Shown here: positions 35,413 to 43,757 of the stretch, one piece after another
How positions within the stretch are numbered: the first letter of the stretch is position 1
How the letters are laid out: each line of letters starts with the position of its first letter
NCBI GenBank assembly: GCA_937883785.1
Contig: CALGDE010000166.1
Location: 56,022-120,021, forward strand
DNA: 64,000 nucleotides
Direction: 5' to 3'
Origin: an uncultured cyanobacterium
GTDB taxonomy: Bacteria; Cyanobacteriota; Cyanobacteriia; CACIAM-69d
The notes under the pieces: generated by a model
Databases searched by the model: none
Told to the model about the DNA's origin: nothing
The model's input: the letters and a program-made list of their open reading frames with translations, nothing else
Position numbers and translations under genes: made by a program

Positions 35413-36042
35413 ATGGCAACTATGATAGAGAAAGATCACCTGATTGCCCCTATGAGCCTCGCCACTCAAGCTTCTCCCAAAAAACTATCCCTAGACGACT
35501 TTCTGAGCCAGCCGGAAACAGAGACCGCTAGCGAATATACCAACGGTCAGGTTTTCCAGAAACCGATGCCTAAATCACGTCATTCTCGACTTCAGCTAAA
35601 GTTGGCTCAGACTATTAGCAACATTTTGGAAGCTCAGGAGCTTGGAGCAGCATTTCCAGAACTGCGATGTACTTTTAGTTCGCGGTCTATCGTTCCAGAT
35701 ATCGCGATTCTGCGTTGGGAAAATATTGCTTTTGATGAGTCAGGGGCGCCGCTGGATGATGTCACAGTTGCACCGGATTGGATGATTGAGATTGTGTCGT
35801 CGGGGCAAAGCGCCAATCGGGTGGCGGGGAATGTTTTGTACGCAATGGAGTATGGATGTGAGGTGGGATGGTTAGTGGATCCCGATGATAAATCTGTGCT
35901 GGTGTTTCAATCGGGGCGATCGCCCTGCCTATTCGAGGGAGAAACGCCTTTACCTGTGTTATCCAAGCTGCTAGAAATGGAACTCAGTGTCTCCACAATC
36001 TTGAGCCGGTTACCGATGAAGAAGCAAAGTTCTGAAGGTTAA
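35413..36042 (+). CDS. Uma2 family endonuclease-like protein
   Basis: 209 residues. FLSQPETETASEYTNGQVFQKPMPKSRHSRLQLKLAQTI, then PELRCTFSSRSIVPDIAIL (PD motif), DWMIEIVSSGQSANRVAGNVLYAMEYGCEVGWLVDPDDKSVLVFQ (Ex-type motif with GVW-like WLVDP) define the Uma2/DUF820 fold, a PD-(D/E)XK relative highly expanded in cyanobacteria. Function unproven; often located in repeat-rich accessory regions, as here. Confidence 0.85.
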   Translation: MATMIEKDHLIAPMSLATQASPKKLSLDDFLSQPETETASEYTNGQVFQKPMPKSRHSRLQLKLAQTISNILEAQELGAAFPELRCTFSSRSIVPDIAILRWENIAFDESGAPLDDVTVAPDWMIEIVSSGQSANRVAGNVLYAMEYGCEVGWLVDPDDKSVLVFQSGRSPCLFEGETPLPVLSKLLEMELSVSTILSRLPMKKQSSEG

Positions 36043-36174
36043 GGTGATCGTCCCAGCTCAAAATCTAATGCGTATCCAAGTCGTAGGAGAAGCGCACAAA
36101 ACTCAAATTAAAATTGGGAAGTTCGGGCATGGTTTCTATCGGCAATCCCGTTTCGGAAAGGGTTACCAATCGCC

Positions 36175-36789
36175 CTAGCTCTGTGCCGAGTCTTCAAGAA
36201 TTCCTATTAGAATTCTGACCAACTCGTCCAGGTCATCGGGAACTCGAAATCCACCAATATCTTGGACAATAATCTGTTTATCCCGATCCAAGTAACCAAA
36301 AGTCCAAAAGTTGCCCATGGTCACTGCTCCGTAGATGGTTGGAGGTGCATTTTCCCCCATTGACAGTGCGATCATTTCTACCGCCAACTGAGTGAATCCA
36401 TGGGTAAGATCATCGCGCTTAGCTTCAATGACAACAATCTGATTATCTGAGCGAAGTAAGTAATCCAGGGAACCTTGGAGCCAGTTATTGATTTTGAGTG
36501 GATACTCAAATCGCAAAATTTGTTGGCAAACTCGTGCAACTAACAGCAAAACAGGGGCAATTAAAACTTCTCGTTTGGCTGCTTCACTAGTTAGTTGTAC
36601 GTAGGGTAGACTGCCCTCAATTTGTGATCGCAATCCTTCTAATTCTGGAATGTCGCGATCGCTCCGAGGCAAAGTCAACCGCCGCTGAGCATACTGATAA
36701 TCAAACTCCGCCAGGACTTCATCCACATCGTAGGGGAGTTGAAAGAACGAACTAAACGTATAGTTTGCTTCTTTATTCAGGAGCGGCAT
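36175..36789 (-). CDS. PD-(D/E)XK nuclease-like protein
   Basis: 204 residues. SEAAKREVLIAPVLLLVAR starts the conserved part. INNWLQGSLDYLLRSDNQIVVIEAKRDDLTHGFTQLAVEM then holds D109, E119 and K121 in the D-x(n)-E-x-K pattern of the fold. TIYGAVTMGNFWTFGYLD and LVRILIGILED are typical of cyanobacterial restriction-like proteins of this length. Opposite orientation to its neighbours. No methyltransferase accompanies it, so it is not a classical restriction-modification gene. Confidence 0.75.
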   Translation of the reverse strand: MPLLNKEANYTFSSFFQLPYDVDEVLAEFDYQYAQRRLTLPRSDRDIPELEGLRSQIEGSLPYVQLTSEAAKREVLIAPVLLLVARVCQQILRFEYPLKINNWLQGSLDYLLRSDNQIVVIEAKRDDLTHGFTQLAVEMIALSMGENAPPTIYGAVTMGNFWTFGYLDRDKQIIVQDIGGFRVPDDLDELVRILIGILEDSAQS

Positions 36790-36851
36790 GGCTGCTTACC
36801 CTTTTGAAAACAGTCATCTTTAGCTTAGCTTTAATGGTTGCTACAGGCGAT

Positions 36852-36955
36852 CGCCTTCCCAACCCCGGATTAGGCGATCGCCTGCTCAAAGGTAAAGTCA
36901 CTGTAAGCCATAGCCCAAGCACAAAAACACCACTCCCATGCTAAGCGATCGCCCA
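36852..36955 (+). repeat. Direct repeat flanking the nuclease pair, right copy
   Basis: TTCCCAACCCCGGATTAGGC, CTCAAAGGTAAAGTCACTGT and AAGCCATAGCCCAAGC match 35292-35400. It ends CCATGCTAAGCGATCGCCC. Confidence 0.8.
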
Positions 36956-37010
36956 ACACTCATTGAGTGGTCAATCCTTGTTACAAGGTAGATGGAAAGG
37001 GTCTCAAGAG

Positions 37011-37019
37011 GGAGGTGAT
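37011..37019 (+). promoter_or_regulatory. Extended Shine-Dalgarno of xisI
   Basis: GGAGGTGAT, a nine-base complement to the 16S 3' end, lies 6 nt before ATG 37026 and supports this start over the longer frame beginning at 36963. Confidence 0.7.
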
Positions 37020-37025
37020 TATACG

Positions 37026-37370
37026 ATGGATAAATTGACGCAGTTTAGTGGGGCAATTGAGCGGGTTTTGGGGCGACATTTAGAGTTGTGTGGCGATCGC
37101 CCAGATAACCCAGTGGAAAGTTTTTTGATTGTGGATGAGTTGAAGCGTAGTTTTATTTGGATGAATGTGGGCTGGGAGCGATCGCGCCGAGTGATGGGAA
37201 TGACGGTTTATCTGCGGATCTGTGATGACAAGATTTGGGTGGAGGAGGATTTGACGGAAGAGGGGGTTGCAAATGAGTTGGTGCGGGAGGGGATTGCTAA
37301 GTCGGATATTGTTTTGGCGTTTCAAGACCCTCAGGTGCGACAGTTTACGGAGTTTGCTGCTGTGGGTTAG
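37026..37370 (+). CDS. xisI: XisI family protein (fdxN element excision-controlling)
   Basis: 114 residues from ATG 37026. LTQFSGAIERVLGRHLELCG at the N-terminus, then SFLIVDELKRSFIWMNVGWERSRRVMGMTVYLRICDDKIWVEEDLTEEGVANELVREGIAKSDIVLAFQDPQVRQFTEFA, matches the whole XisI family. In Anabaena, XisI and XisH are needed for excision of the fdxN element. Most cyanobacterial copies are paired with xisH immediately upstream, but here the partner is missing. Length is normal, so the protein may still fold alone. Confidence 0.85.
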   Translation: MDKLTQFSGAIERVLGRHLELCGDRPDNPVESFLIVDELKRSFIWMNVGWERSRRVMGMTVYLRICDDKIWVEEDLTEEGVANELVREGIAKSDIVLAFQDPQVRQFTEFAAVG

Positions 37371-37431
37371 CGATCGCCCCGCCCCACTCACCCAGCCTCA
37401 AGCCCATCGGAGAAAGAGAGTATTTCCGAGA

Positions 37432-38352
37432 ATGAAGGAAGTCAAAAGTAGCAAGCCATATTCAATTCTGGAGATCTTAAGAAAGTACAGGATACAGAGC
37501 TCAGGCGCAAAATTTTTCATAATTGGTTGGTGGAACAAAAAATATTATTTAGCTAGCGTATGCAGAAGACTGGCTAAATCCACTAGATCAGCGTTTCAAG
37601 ACTTCAGAGATAGCAAGTATTACAAGTGGATTTTTCTTGCAATCTTCTCCTTGGTTGTTGCTCTAGTCACCCTAGATTTCTTTATCCCTGATGAATACCC
37701 GTTCAATGACTATATACAAGGATTAGCAACAGAGAGCATTGGAATACTAATAACATTGTCGATTGTTGATATCTTTTACCGCAGGAGCGACAAAAGTGAA
37801 AATAAAAGGCTAGAGAAGTTGAAAATCATGAGGTTGGACATAATCTTGTCCAGACATATGATTACTTGTCAGTTGCTGGGAGTTGAGTGCTTGAGCAGAA
37901 TGAAGGACAGAGGAGGTGAACACGCTGAATATCCAGAAAAATTTGATTTCCGTAATCTCCGAGATGTTTTTACTCCTTCACTAATCTGCTTTGATGGAAT
38001 CCCTGTTGGACTTCACACGATTGCTGCTCATATCAAGCTCAGAGATATTATTGAGGAGATCTTATTGCGTGAAGACTTTCACTATTACCCTGAGGTGGGA
38101 AATTTACTGAGCGAGTATTTATATCGACTTAGGAACTCTTCTAGAGTTGAAGGTATGATCAAGATGCACTGCATCAACAAAGAGTTACAACGCCAAGTTA
38201 GAGAGAAAATATCCAACTATCCCAGCCCAGACTTAAGTACTGGAGTGTCAGATATAATTCTGCTTCCATATGCAGATCTGTTCCATTTTATCCATTTCCA
38301 GAAAGACTTTTCTGAGGATTATGAGTCTGTGATGGGAAAAGTCAGGGTATAG
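37432..38352 (+). CDS. Orphan membrane protein, unknown function
   Basis: 306 residues from ATG 37432. Two hydrophobic segments (WIFLAIFSLVVALVTLDFFI and an IGILITLSIVDIF-type segment) lie in the first half, separated by a short loop. The rest is a soluble, charged domain with Arg/Glu-rich helices (RRSDKSENKRLEKLKIMRLD). I do not recognise the family. DNA is distinctly AT-rich compared with the flanking ileS gene, suggesting acquisition. Two helices with a cytosolic domain recall effector proteins of defence systems, but no partner gene is adjacent that would support this. Confidence 0.65.
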   Translation: MKEVKSSKPYSILEILRKYRIQSSGAKFFIIGWWNKKYYLASVCRRLAKSTRSAFQDFRDSKYYKWIFLAIFSLVVALVTLDFFIPDEYPFNDYIQGLATESIGILITLSIVDIFYRRSDKSENKRLEKLKIMRLDIILSRHMITCQLLGVECLSRMKDRGGEHAEYPEKFDFRNLRDVFTPSLICFDGIPVGLHTIAAHIKLRDIIEEILLREDFHYYPEVGNLLSEYLYRLRNSSRVEGMIKMHCINKELQRQVREKISNYPSPDLSTGVSDIILLPYADLFHFIHFQKDFSEDYESVMGKVRV

Positions 38353-38512
38353 ATTGCCAAGTGCCTGACGTCAGGTTTTAAGTAGCTATATCGTCATCTG
38401 TTCCAGTTAGCGCTTCAGATTCCCGTAGCGCAGAACCTAATTGTTCAACCGTCGCTGGCAGCCAAGGGATAGAATATTGCGATGCCATGTTCAGCCCTGC
38501 CAGGATCCACCC

Positions 38513-41395
38513 GTGAGCGACAAGTCCTACAAAGAAACCGTTAATCTCCCCAAGACCCCCTTCAGCATGCGGGCCAATGCCAAAACCCGTGAGCCGGAGA
38601 TTCAGCAGTTTTGGTCTGAGTCGCAGGTTTATGAGACGTTGGCGAAGTCCAATCCCGGTGAGCCGTTTGTGCTCCATGATGGACCGCCCTATGCCAATGG
38701 GTCGCTGCATATGGGGCACGCCCTGAATAAGGTGCTGAAGGATATCATCAATCGCTATCACCTGTTGCAGGGGCGCAAGGTGCGGTATATCCCCGGTTGG
38801 GATTGCCATGGGTTGCCCATCGAATTAAAGGTGCTCAAAACCCTGAAGAAGGATGAGCGCAAGGATTTGACGCCGATGAAGTTGCGTCAGAAGGCGAAGG
38901 TGTATGCCCTGGAGCAGGTGGCGGGGCAGAAGGAACAGTTTCGGCGTTTTGGGGTTTGGGGGGATTGGGATGAACCCTATTTGACCCTGAACCCGGCCTA
39001 TGAGGCAGCGCAAATTAAAGTGTTCGGGCAGATGTTCCTGAAGGGCTACATCTATCGCGGCTTGAAACCGGTCCACTGGAGCCCCAGTTCCCAAACAGCC
39101 CTGGCGGAGGCGGAGCTGGAATATCCCGAGGGCCACATCTCCCAGTCTATCTATGCGGCGTTCCCCATCACAGCGCTAAGTGAGGAATTGCAGCCGGCGT
39201 TGGGCAGTTTGGAGAATTTGGGGGTGGCGATTTGGACCACGACCCCTTGGACCATTCCCGGTAATTTGGGGGTGGCGGTGAATGGGCTGCTGGATTATGT
39301 GGCGGTGAAGTTGGAGAGGGCTGAGGAGCCGCTGACCTTTGATCATGTGATTGTGGCGAAGGATTTGGTGGAGTCCCTGGCGGCAACGGTGGGAGCCACG
39401 GCGACGGTGGTGGCGGAGTTCAAAGGGGCGGCCCTGGAGCAGTGTAAATATCGCCATCCGTTGTTTGATCGCGAATCCCCCATTGTTCTCGGCGGCGATT
39501 ACATCACGACGGAATCTGGAACCGGCTTGGTGCATACGGCTCCCGGCCACGGTCAGGAAGATTTTATTACCGGACAAAAGTACGATCTTGGCGTGTTGTC
39601 TCCGGTGGATGCGCGAGGGACGTTTACGGCGGAAGCGGGCAAGTTTGAGGGTTTGAATGTCCTGAAAACTGCGAACGATGAAATTATTGCGGCGCTGAAG
39701 GAGGCGGGATCCCTATTGAAGGAGGAGCCCTACGCCCACAAATATCCCTACGATTGGCGCACCAAAAAGCCGACCATTTTCCGAGCCACGGAGCAGTGGT
39801 TTGCGTCGGTGGATGGCTTCCGAGAGGCGGCAATGGGGGCGATCTCCGAGGTGAATTGGATCCCCGATTCCGGTCAGAACCGCATTGAATCCATGGTGGG
39901 TGAGCGGTCTGACTGGTGTATTTCTCGACAGCGATCGTGGGGAGTGCCGATTCCGGCATTTTACGACAGCGAAACCGGCGAAGCGTTGATGAATGAGGTC
40001 ACCTTGAACCGAATTCGCGACCTAATTGCAGAGCATGGTTCTGATGTGTGGTGGGATTGGTCCGTGGAGGAGCTGCTGCCAGAGGAGTATCGCGATAATG
40101 GGCGCACTTATATCAAGAGCACCGACACCATGGACGTATGGTTTGACTCCGGTTCGTCCTGGGCATCGGTGGTCAAACAGCGCGGTTTGAAATATCCCGC
40201 CGACATTTATTTAGAAGGATCCGACCAACATCGCGGCTGGTTCCAATCCAGTTTGTTGACGAGCGTTGCCAGTCAAGGTCAAACCCCTTATAAAACGGTG
40301 TTGACTCACGGATTTACCCTCGATGAACAGGGACGAAAAATGAGTAAATCCCTGGGCAACGTGGTCGATCCCATGGTGGTGATCAACGGCGGCAATAATC
40401 AAAAACAGGAGCCGCCCTACGGCGCCGACGTGCTGCGACTGTGGGTTTCATCGGTGGACTATTCCACGGATGTTCCTATCAGCAAAAACATCCTGAAACA
40501 GATGTCCGATGTATATCGAAAAATTCGAAATACATCCCGATTCCTGTTAGGAAATCTGCACGATTTTGATCCAGAAAAAGATGCTGTTCCTTACGATAAA
40601 TTGCCGGAGCTGGACCGGTATATGCTCCACCGGATCACGGAAGTTTTTGATGAAATCACCGAAGCGTTTAAAACGTTTAAATTTTTCAAATTCTTCCAAA
40701 CGGTGCAAAATTTCTGCGTTGTTGACTTGTCCAACTTCTATCTAGATATCGCCAAAGATCGGCTTTATATCAGTTCCTCCGATAGCTTCCGACGCCGTAG
40801 TTGTCAAACTGTAATCGCTGTGGCTTTGGAAAATCTAGTGCGGGCGATCGCCCCAGTAATGTGCCATATGGCTGAAGATATCTGGCAAGCTTTGCCTTAT
40901 GAGGTGCCTGAGAAGTCGGTATTTCAGGCTGGCTGGGTCAAGCTGAAAGAGCAATGGAAACAGCCGAAGCTAGCAGAGAAATGGCAGGAGATCCGTGATA
41001 TTCGCGGTGACGTCAATCAAGTTCTGGAACAAGCTCGGAACGACAAAGCTATTGGTTCTAGCCTAGAAGCCAAGGTGTTGTTCTACGCGGGTGATGAAGA
41101 GCTGCGCGATCGCCTTGCCAAATTCAATCCCGAAAGCCCTCTGGAAGACAGCTCCAATAAAGTTGATGAACTGCGCTATCTCTTTCTAACCTCAGAGGTG
41201 GACCTGGTAATGGAAACGGCTCCGTTAAACGGTTTGAAGTATGCCCTGGAGTCTGAATCTCGGGGAATTGGCGTTGTGACTGCTAGCGGTAAAAAGTGTG
41301 AGCGGTGTTGGGATTATTCCGAAACTGTTGGGGATGATGCAGAAGATCCAGACATTTGCGCCCGCTGTGTTGAGGCTCTGAAAGGCAAGTTTTAG
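38513..41395 (+). CDS. ileS: Isoleucyl-tRNA synthetase
   Basis: 960 residues from GTG 38513; the open frame extends 24 codons upstream with unlike residues. Class I features: the HIGH equivalent is HMGH at 66-69 in NGSLHMGHALNK, and KMSKS is in DEQGRKMSKSLGNVVDP. The editing domain begins near TTPWTIPGNLGVAV. The C-terminal zinc finger is CERCWDYSETVGDDAEDPDICARCVEAL. All diagnostic parts of a bacterial-type IleRS with C-terminal Zn domain are present. It charges tRNA-Ile with isoleucine and edits valine. Confidence 0.98.
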   Translation: MSDKSYKETVNLPKTPFSMRANAKTREPEIQQFWSESQVYETLAKSNPGEPFVLHDGPPYANGSLHMGHALNKVLKDIINRYHLLQGRKVRYIPGWDCHGLPIELKVLKTLKKDERKDLTPMKLRQKAKVYALEQVAGQKEQFRRFGVWGDWDEPYLTLNPAYEAAQIKVFGQMFLKGYIYRGLKPVHWSPSSQTALAEAELEYPEGHISQSIYAAFPITALSEELQPALGSLENLGVAIWTTTPWTIPGNLGVAVNGLLDYVAVKLERAEEPLTFDHVIVAKDLVESLAATVGATATVVAEFKGAALEQCKYRHPLFDRESPIVLGGDYITTESGTGLVHTAPGHGQEDFITGQKYDLGVLSPVDARGTFTAEAGKFEGLNVLKTANDEIIAALKEAGSLLKEEPYAHKYPYDWRTKKPTIFRATEQWFASVDGFREAAMGAISEVNWIPDSGQNRIESMVGERSDWCISRQRSWGVPIPAFYDSETGEALMNEVTLNRIRDLIAEHGSDVWWDWSVEELLPEEYRDNGRTYIKSTDTMDVWFDSGSSWASVVKQRGLKYPADIYLEGSDQHRGWFQSSLLTSVASQGQTPYKTVLTHGFTLDEQGRKMSKSLGNVVDPMVVINGGNNQKQEPPYGADVLRLWVSSVDYSTDVPISKNILKQMSDVYRKIRNTSRFLLGNLHDFDPEKDAVPYDKLPELDRYMLHRITEVFDEITEAFKTFKFFKFFQTVQNFCVVDLSNFYLDIAKDRLYISSSDSFRRRSCQTVIAVALENLVRAIAPVMCHMAEDIWQALPYEVPEKSVFQAGWVKLKEQWKQPKLAEKWQEIRDIRGDVNQVLEQARNDKAIGSSLEAKVLFYAGDEELRDRLAKFNPESPLEDSSNKVDELRYLFLTSEVDLVMETAPLNGLKYALESESRGIGVVTASGKKCERCWDYSETVGDDAEDPDICARCVEALKGKF

Positions 41396-41409
41396 GGGAA
41401 ATTGGAGTA

Positions 41410-42042
41410 ATGAAACTCACGCAATTAACGGCAATTAATATCGCCAAAGGTTTAACGCTGGTACTTATGCTGGGGCTGGCGGTGGTTTATGGAATTCAAG
41501 ATGCTCGCCAAGTGATTTACCTGTGTTTGCACGGAGGGTATTGTTTTTGGTGGTTGTTGGAACAGTATCTTTTCCCCATGCGAAAAGCGGTGATTTTCAC
41601 CGAGGAAGCTGATATTCCCACCTTTATTTCCGTGTTGTTATTTGTGGGTGTTTTTTATGCCCTGCCAGGATATTTTGCCTTTACCAATCCCGAGCCTTTG
41701 GGTTACGTTCCTATGGCGATCGCCCTACTCTTGTACATTTTCGGCAGCCTAATCAACACGGCGGCAGACGTACAGAAAATGACCGCAAAAAGTATGGGCG
41801 CGAAGTTGGTGAATACGGAAATTTGGCGATCGGTTCGTAATGTGAACTACTTCGGTGATTTAATGCGCTATAGCAGTTTTGCAGTAGTGTCTGGAGTGCT
41901 GTGGTCAGCCATTTTACCCCTCACGGTTTTTGCCCTTTATATTCAGCGAATTCTTGAGAAAGAGAAGTCAATGGGTGAAAAATACAGCGATTTTCAGGCC
42001 TACCAAAATAACAGCACCCGATTGGTCCCTTGGATTTGGTAG
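41410..42042 (+). CDS. Multi-span membrane protein, steroid-reductase/DUF1295-like
   Basis: 210 residues, mostly hydrophobic with about six segments. The C-terminal half TEIWRSVRNVNYFGDLMRYSSFAVVSGVLWSAILPLTVFALYIQRILEKEKSMGEKYSDFQAYQNNSTRLVPWIW has the shape of 5-alpha-reductase/isoprenylcysteine methyltransferase-like proteins: R-x-P/Y-N-YxG, then a final EKxMxxKYxxFxxYxxxTxRLVPW motif. The first 90 residues are less typical. It starts 14 bp after ileS and may be co-transcribed. Reaction unknown. Confidence 0.7.
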   Translation: MKLTQLTAINIAKGLTLVLMLGLAVVYGIQDARQVIYLCLHGGYCFWWLLEQYLFPMRKAVIFTEEADIPTFISVLLFVGVFYALPGYFAFTNPEPLGYVPMAIALLLYIFGSLINTAADVQKMTAKSMGAKLVNTEIWRSVRNVNYFGDLMRYSSFAVVSGVLWSAILPLTVFALYIQRILEKEKSMGEKYSDFQAYQNNSTRLVPWIW

Positions 42043-42062
42043 CTCTGATTTTTGCGCCCCTA

Positions 42063-43211
42063 TTACCCAAGCACTTCTTTCAACCGCAACAAAGTTCGCT
42101 CATTCTCCTCTGGCGTCCCCACGGTGATGCGTAAGCCTCCGCCGGTATGGCGAATCAACGTACCTTTTACTTTCATTGCAGTGGTAATTTCTTCCAGCTT
42201 GGCATCGGGATTATCGCCAGCAAATTCCGGGCGCAGGCGCAGGTAGATAAAGTTGGCAGCGCTATTCCACACCTGGAATTTTCCTAGGCTCCGCAGGTTT
42301 TGACCCAGCCGATCGCGATCGCGCACCATTTCAGGAATCACTGCCAGCAGCTCGTTGCGGTGGGCTAACGCCGTCAATGCCGCCGCCTGGGAAAAGCTGG
42401 GCAAATTATAGGGCAGCCGCACTTTTTCCAGCGCCTGAATTAAGTCTGGGTGACCAACGGCATATCCCATACGGTGGGCAGCCAACCGAAATGCTTTGGA
42501 AAAGGTGCGCAAAACAACCCAGTTGGGGCGAGCCGCCAACTCCCCCACCACCGTTTGCTGGCTAAATTCAAAATAAGCTTCGTCGATGACCACCAACACA
42601 TCCGACGAAATTCCCCGCAGCCAGCTTAGTTCCGTTGGGGTCAGAGCATTGGCGGTGGGAGAGTTGGGATGCACCATCCACACCACTCGCACCGGGGGAC
42701 CATCAGTATTGGCGATCGCCCCTCGCGCCGCATCTAAATCAATTCCAAAGTTTTTATTTTCATTTCGCCCGATAGTGACCACCGGGATTCCCAAGGTTTT
42801 TGCCAGGATGCCGTACATGGAAAAGGTGGGCATTGCGGCAAGGATGCTGCCGCCAGTGCCTAAACAGGTGGCGATTAGTAGGGAGCGAATCAGCTCGTCG
42901 GAGCCGTTGCCCACGGAAATTTGCTGAGGCGTAATCTTTTCGGAGGTGCCGTTGCTGATGGGACCGCAGGAGCCGTTAACGTATTCAGCGATCGCCTTTT
43001 TTAAAGCCCGATGACCACCGTCGGGATAGCGGTTGGTTTCTAAATGGTGCTCATAAGTATCCGCCAACTTTGCCCGCAGCACTTCAGGCAAAGGATAGGG
43101 AGATTCATTGGTGTCCAAATGGTCTAGGGTAATCGCCTGGTCCGTCGCACCGGCAGGATGGGGCGTATAGGCTGCTAAATCTAGCAGATCTGGGCGCAAG
43201 TAGGACAACAT
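42063..43211 (-). CDS. hisC: Histidinol-phosphate aminotransferase
   Basis: 382 residues. [13 protein letters not shown] at the N-terminus, then [15 protein letters not shown] and [15 protein letters not shown] contact the cofactor and substrate. [14 protein letters not shown] and [19 protein letters not shown] contain the PLP-binding lysine (in FSK). [19 protein letters not shown] and [15 protein letters not shown] end the fold. This type I PLP enzyme converts imidazole-acetol phosphate to histidinol phosphate in histidine synthesis. No other his genes are nearby, normal for cyanobacteria. Confidence 0.93.
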   Translation of the reverse strand: MLSYLRPDLLDLAAYTPHPAGATDQAITLDHLDTNESPYPLPEVLRAKLADTYEHHLETNRYPDGGHRALKKAIAEYVNGSCGPISNGTSEKITPQQISVGNGSDELIRSLLIATCLGTGGSILAAMPTFSMYGILAKTLGIPVVTIGRNENKNFGIDLDAARGAIANTDGPPVRVVWMVHPNSPTANALTPTELSWLRGISSDVLVVIDEAYFEFSQQTVVGELAARPNWVVLRTFSKAFRLAAHRMGYAVGHPDLIQALEKVRLPYNLPSFSQAAALTALAHRNELLAVIPEMVRDRDRLGQNLRSLGKFQVWNSAANFIYLRLRPEFAGDNPDAKLEEITTAMKVKGTLIRHTGGGLRITVGTPEENERTLLRLKEVLG

Positions 43212-43616
43212 AGCAGCGCTTGGCGATTACGAGACAGTAGTAGTGCGATTTCCCTGATTTCCTGGGGCGTGTCATCAATTAGGGACCAGAAGCCTTGCAC
43301 AGTGGGGAGTACATGCCCTTTCAAAACAGGAAAGTTTAGGGACTGAAACCGCTACAGTTAAAGGCTTTGGAGTTTAAATGATGGCGACCACTAAACCCTT
43401 ATCTTTAATCTAGAGCATTCAAGGACCTTTGAATGACTTACCCATTGGGGATGGGGGTCGGGCCTCACAGCATAGCGCCATTACGGTCCTGAGCGCTGAC
43501 CTTGGGCAAACTTGGCAGCTTAGCCCTCTGATAGGTAGGTGCTCAAAATATTTCTGTCAGCGTAAGTAAGATACTGAAAATTCCCATTACTTGATTAGGA
43601 TAGGGGTCAACTATTT
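43212..43616. other. Gap upstream of the peptide-binding lipoprotein gene
   Basis: About 400 bp containing repeat R2 copy 2 (43265-43330). Together with copy C of R1 it fills nearly all the space before the start at 43758. I see no other gene or hairpin. Confidence 0.5.
43265..43330. repeat. Dispersed repeat family R2, copy 2
   Basis: GGCGTGTCATCAATTAGGGA, CCAGAAGCCTTGCAC and GTACATGCCCTTTCAAAACA match 34783-34842. It ends with an inverted-repeat-like pair, GGGCGTGT and the complement of ACATGCCC. Confidence 0.65.
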
Positions 43617-43729
43617 ATGATTGACTCTTGAATTAGTAGAACAGTCAGCGATCGCTGAGCGGAGTCGAAGTGCGGATTCAGCGTCGATTGCGTGACTCAA
43701 AATCGTCCTGTTTTTTATCAACTGACCAC
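43617..43729 (+). repeat. Dispersed repeat family R1, copy C
   Basis: ATGATTGACTCTTGAATTAG through a HIP1 site, then directly TTGCGTGACTCAAAATCGTC and TATCAACTGACCACA. It lacks about 25 bases of the middle, including the TTGGC/GCCAA hairpin. The start region of the following lipoprotein gene begins 28 bp after it. Confidence 0.85.
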
Positions 43730-43757
43730 AGCAAAATTCGCCGTAAGATTTGCCCTT

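Noticed and set aside
36960..37025. Possible 3' remnant of xisH before xisI
   Set aside because: A few residues (IEWSI) resemble an XisH end, but the match is too short and the frame is not open upstream.
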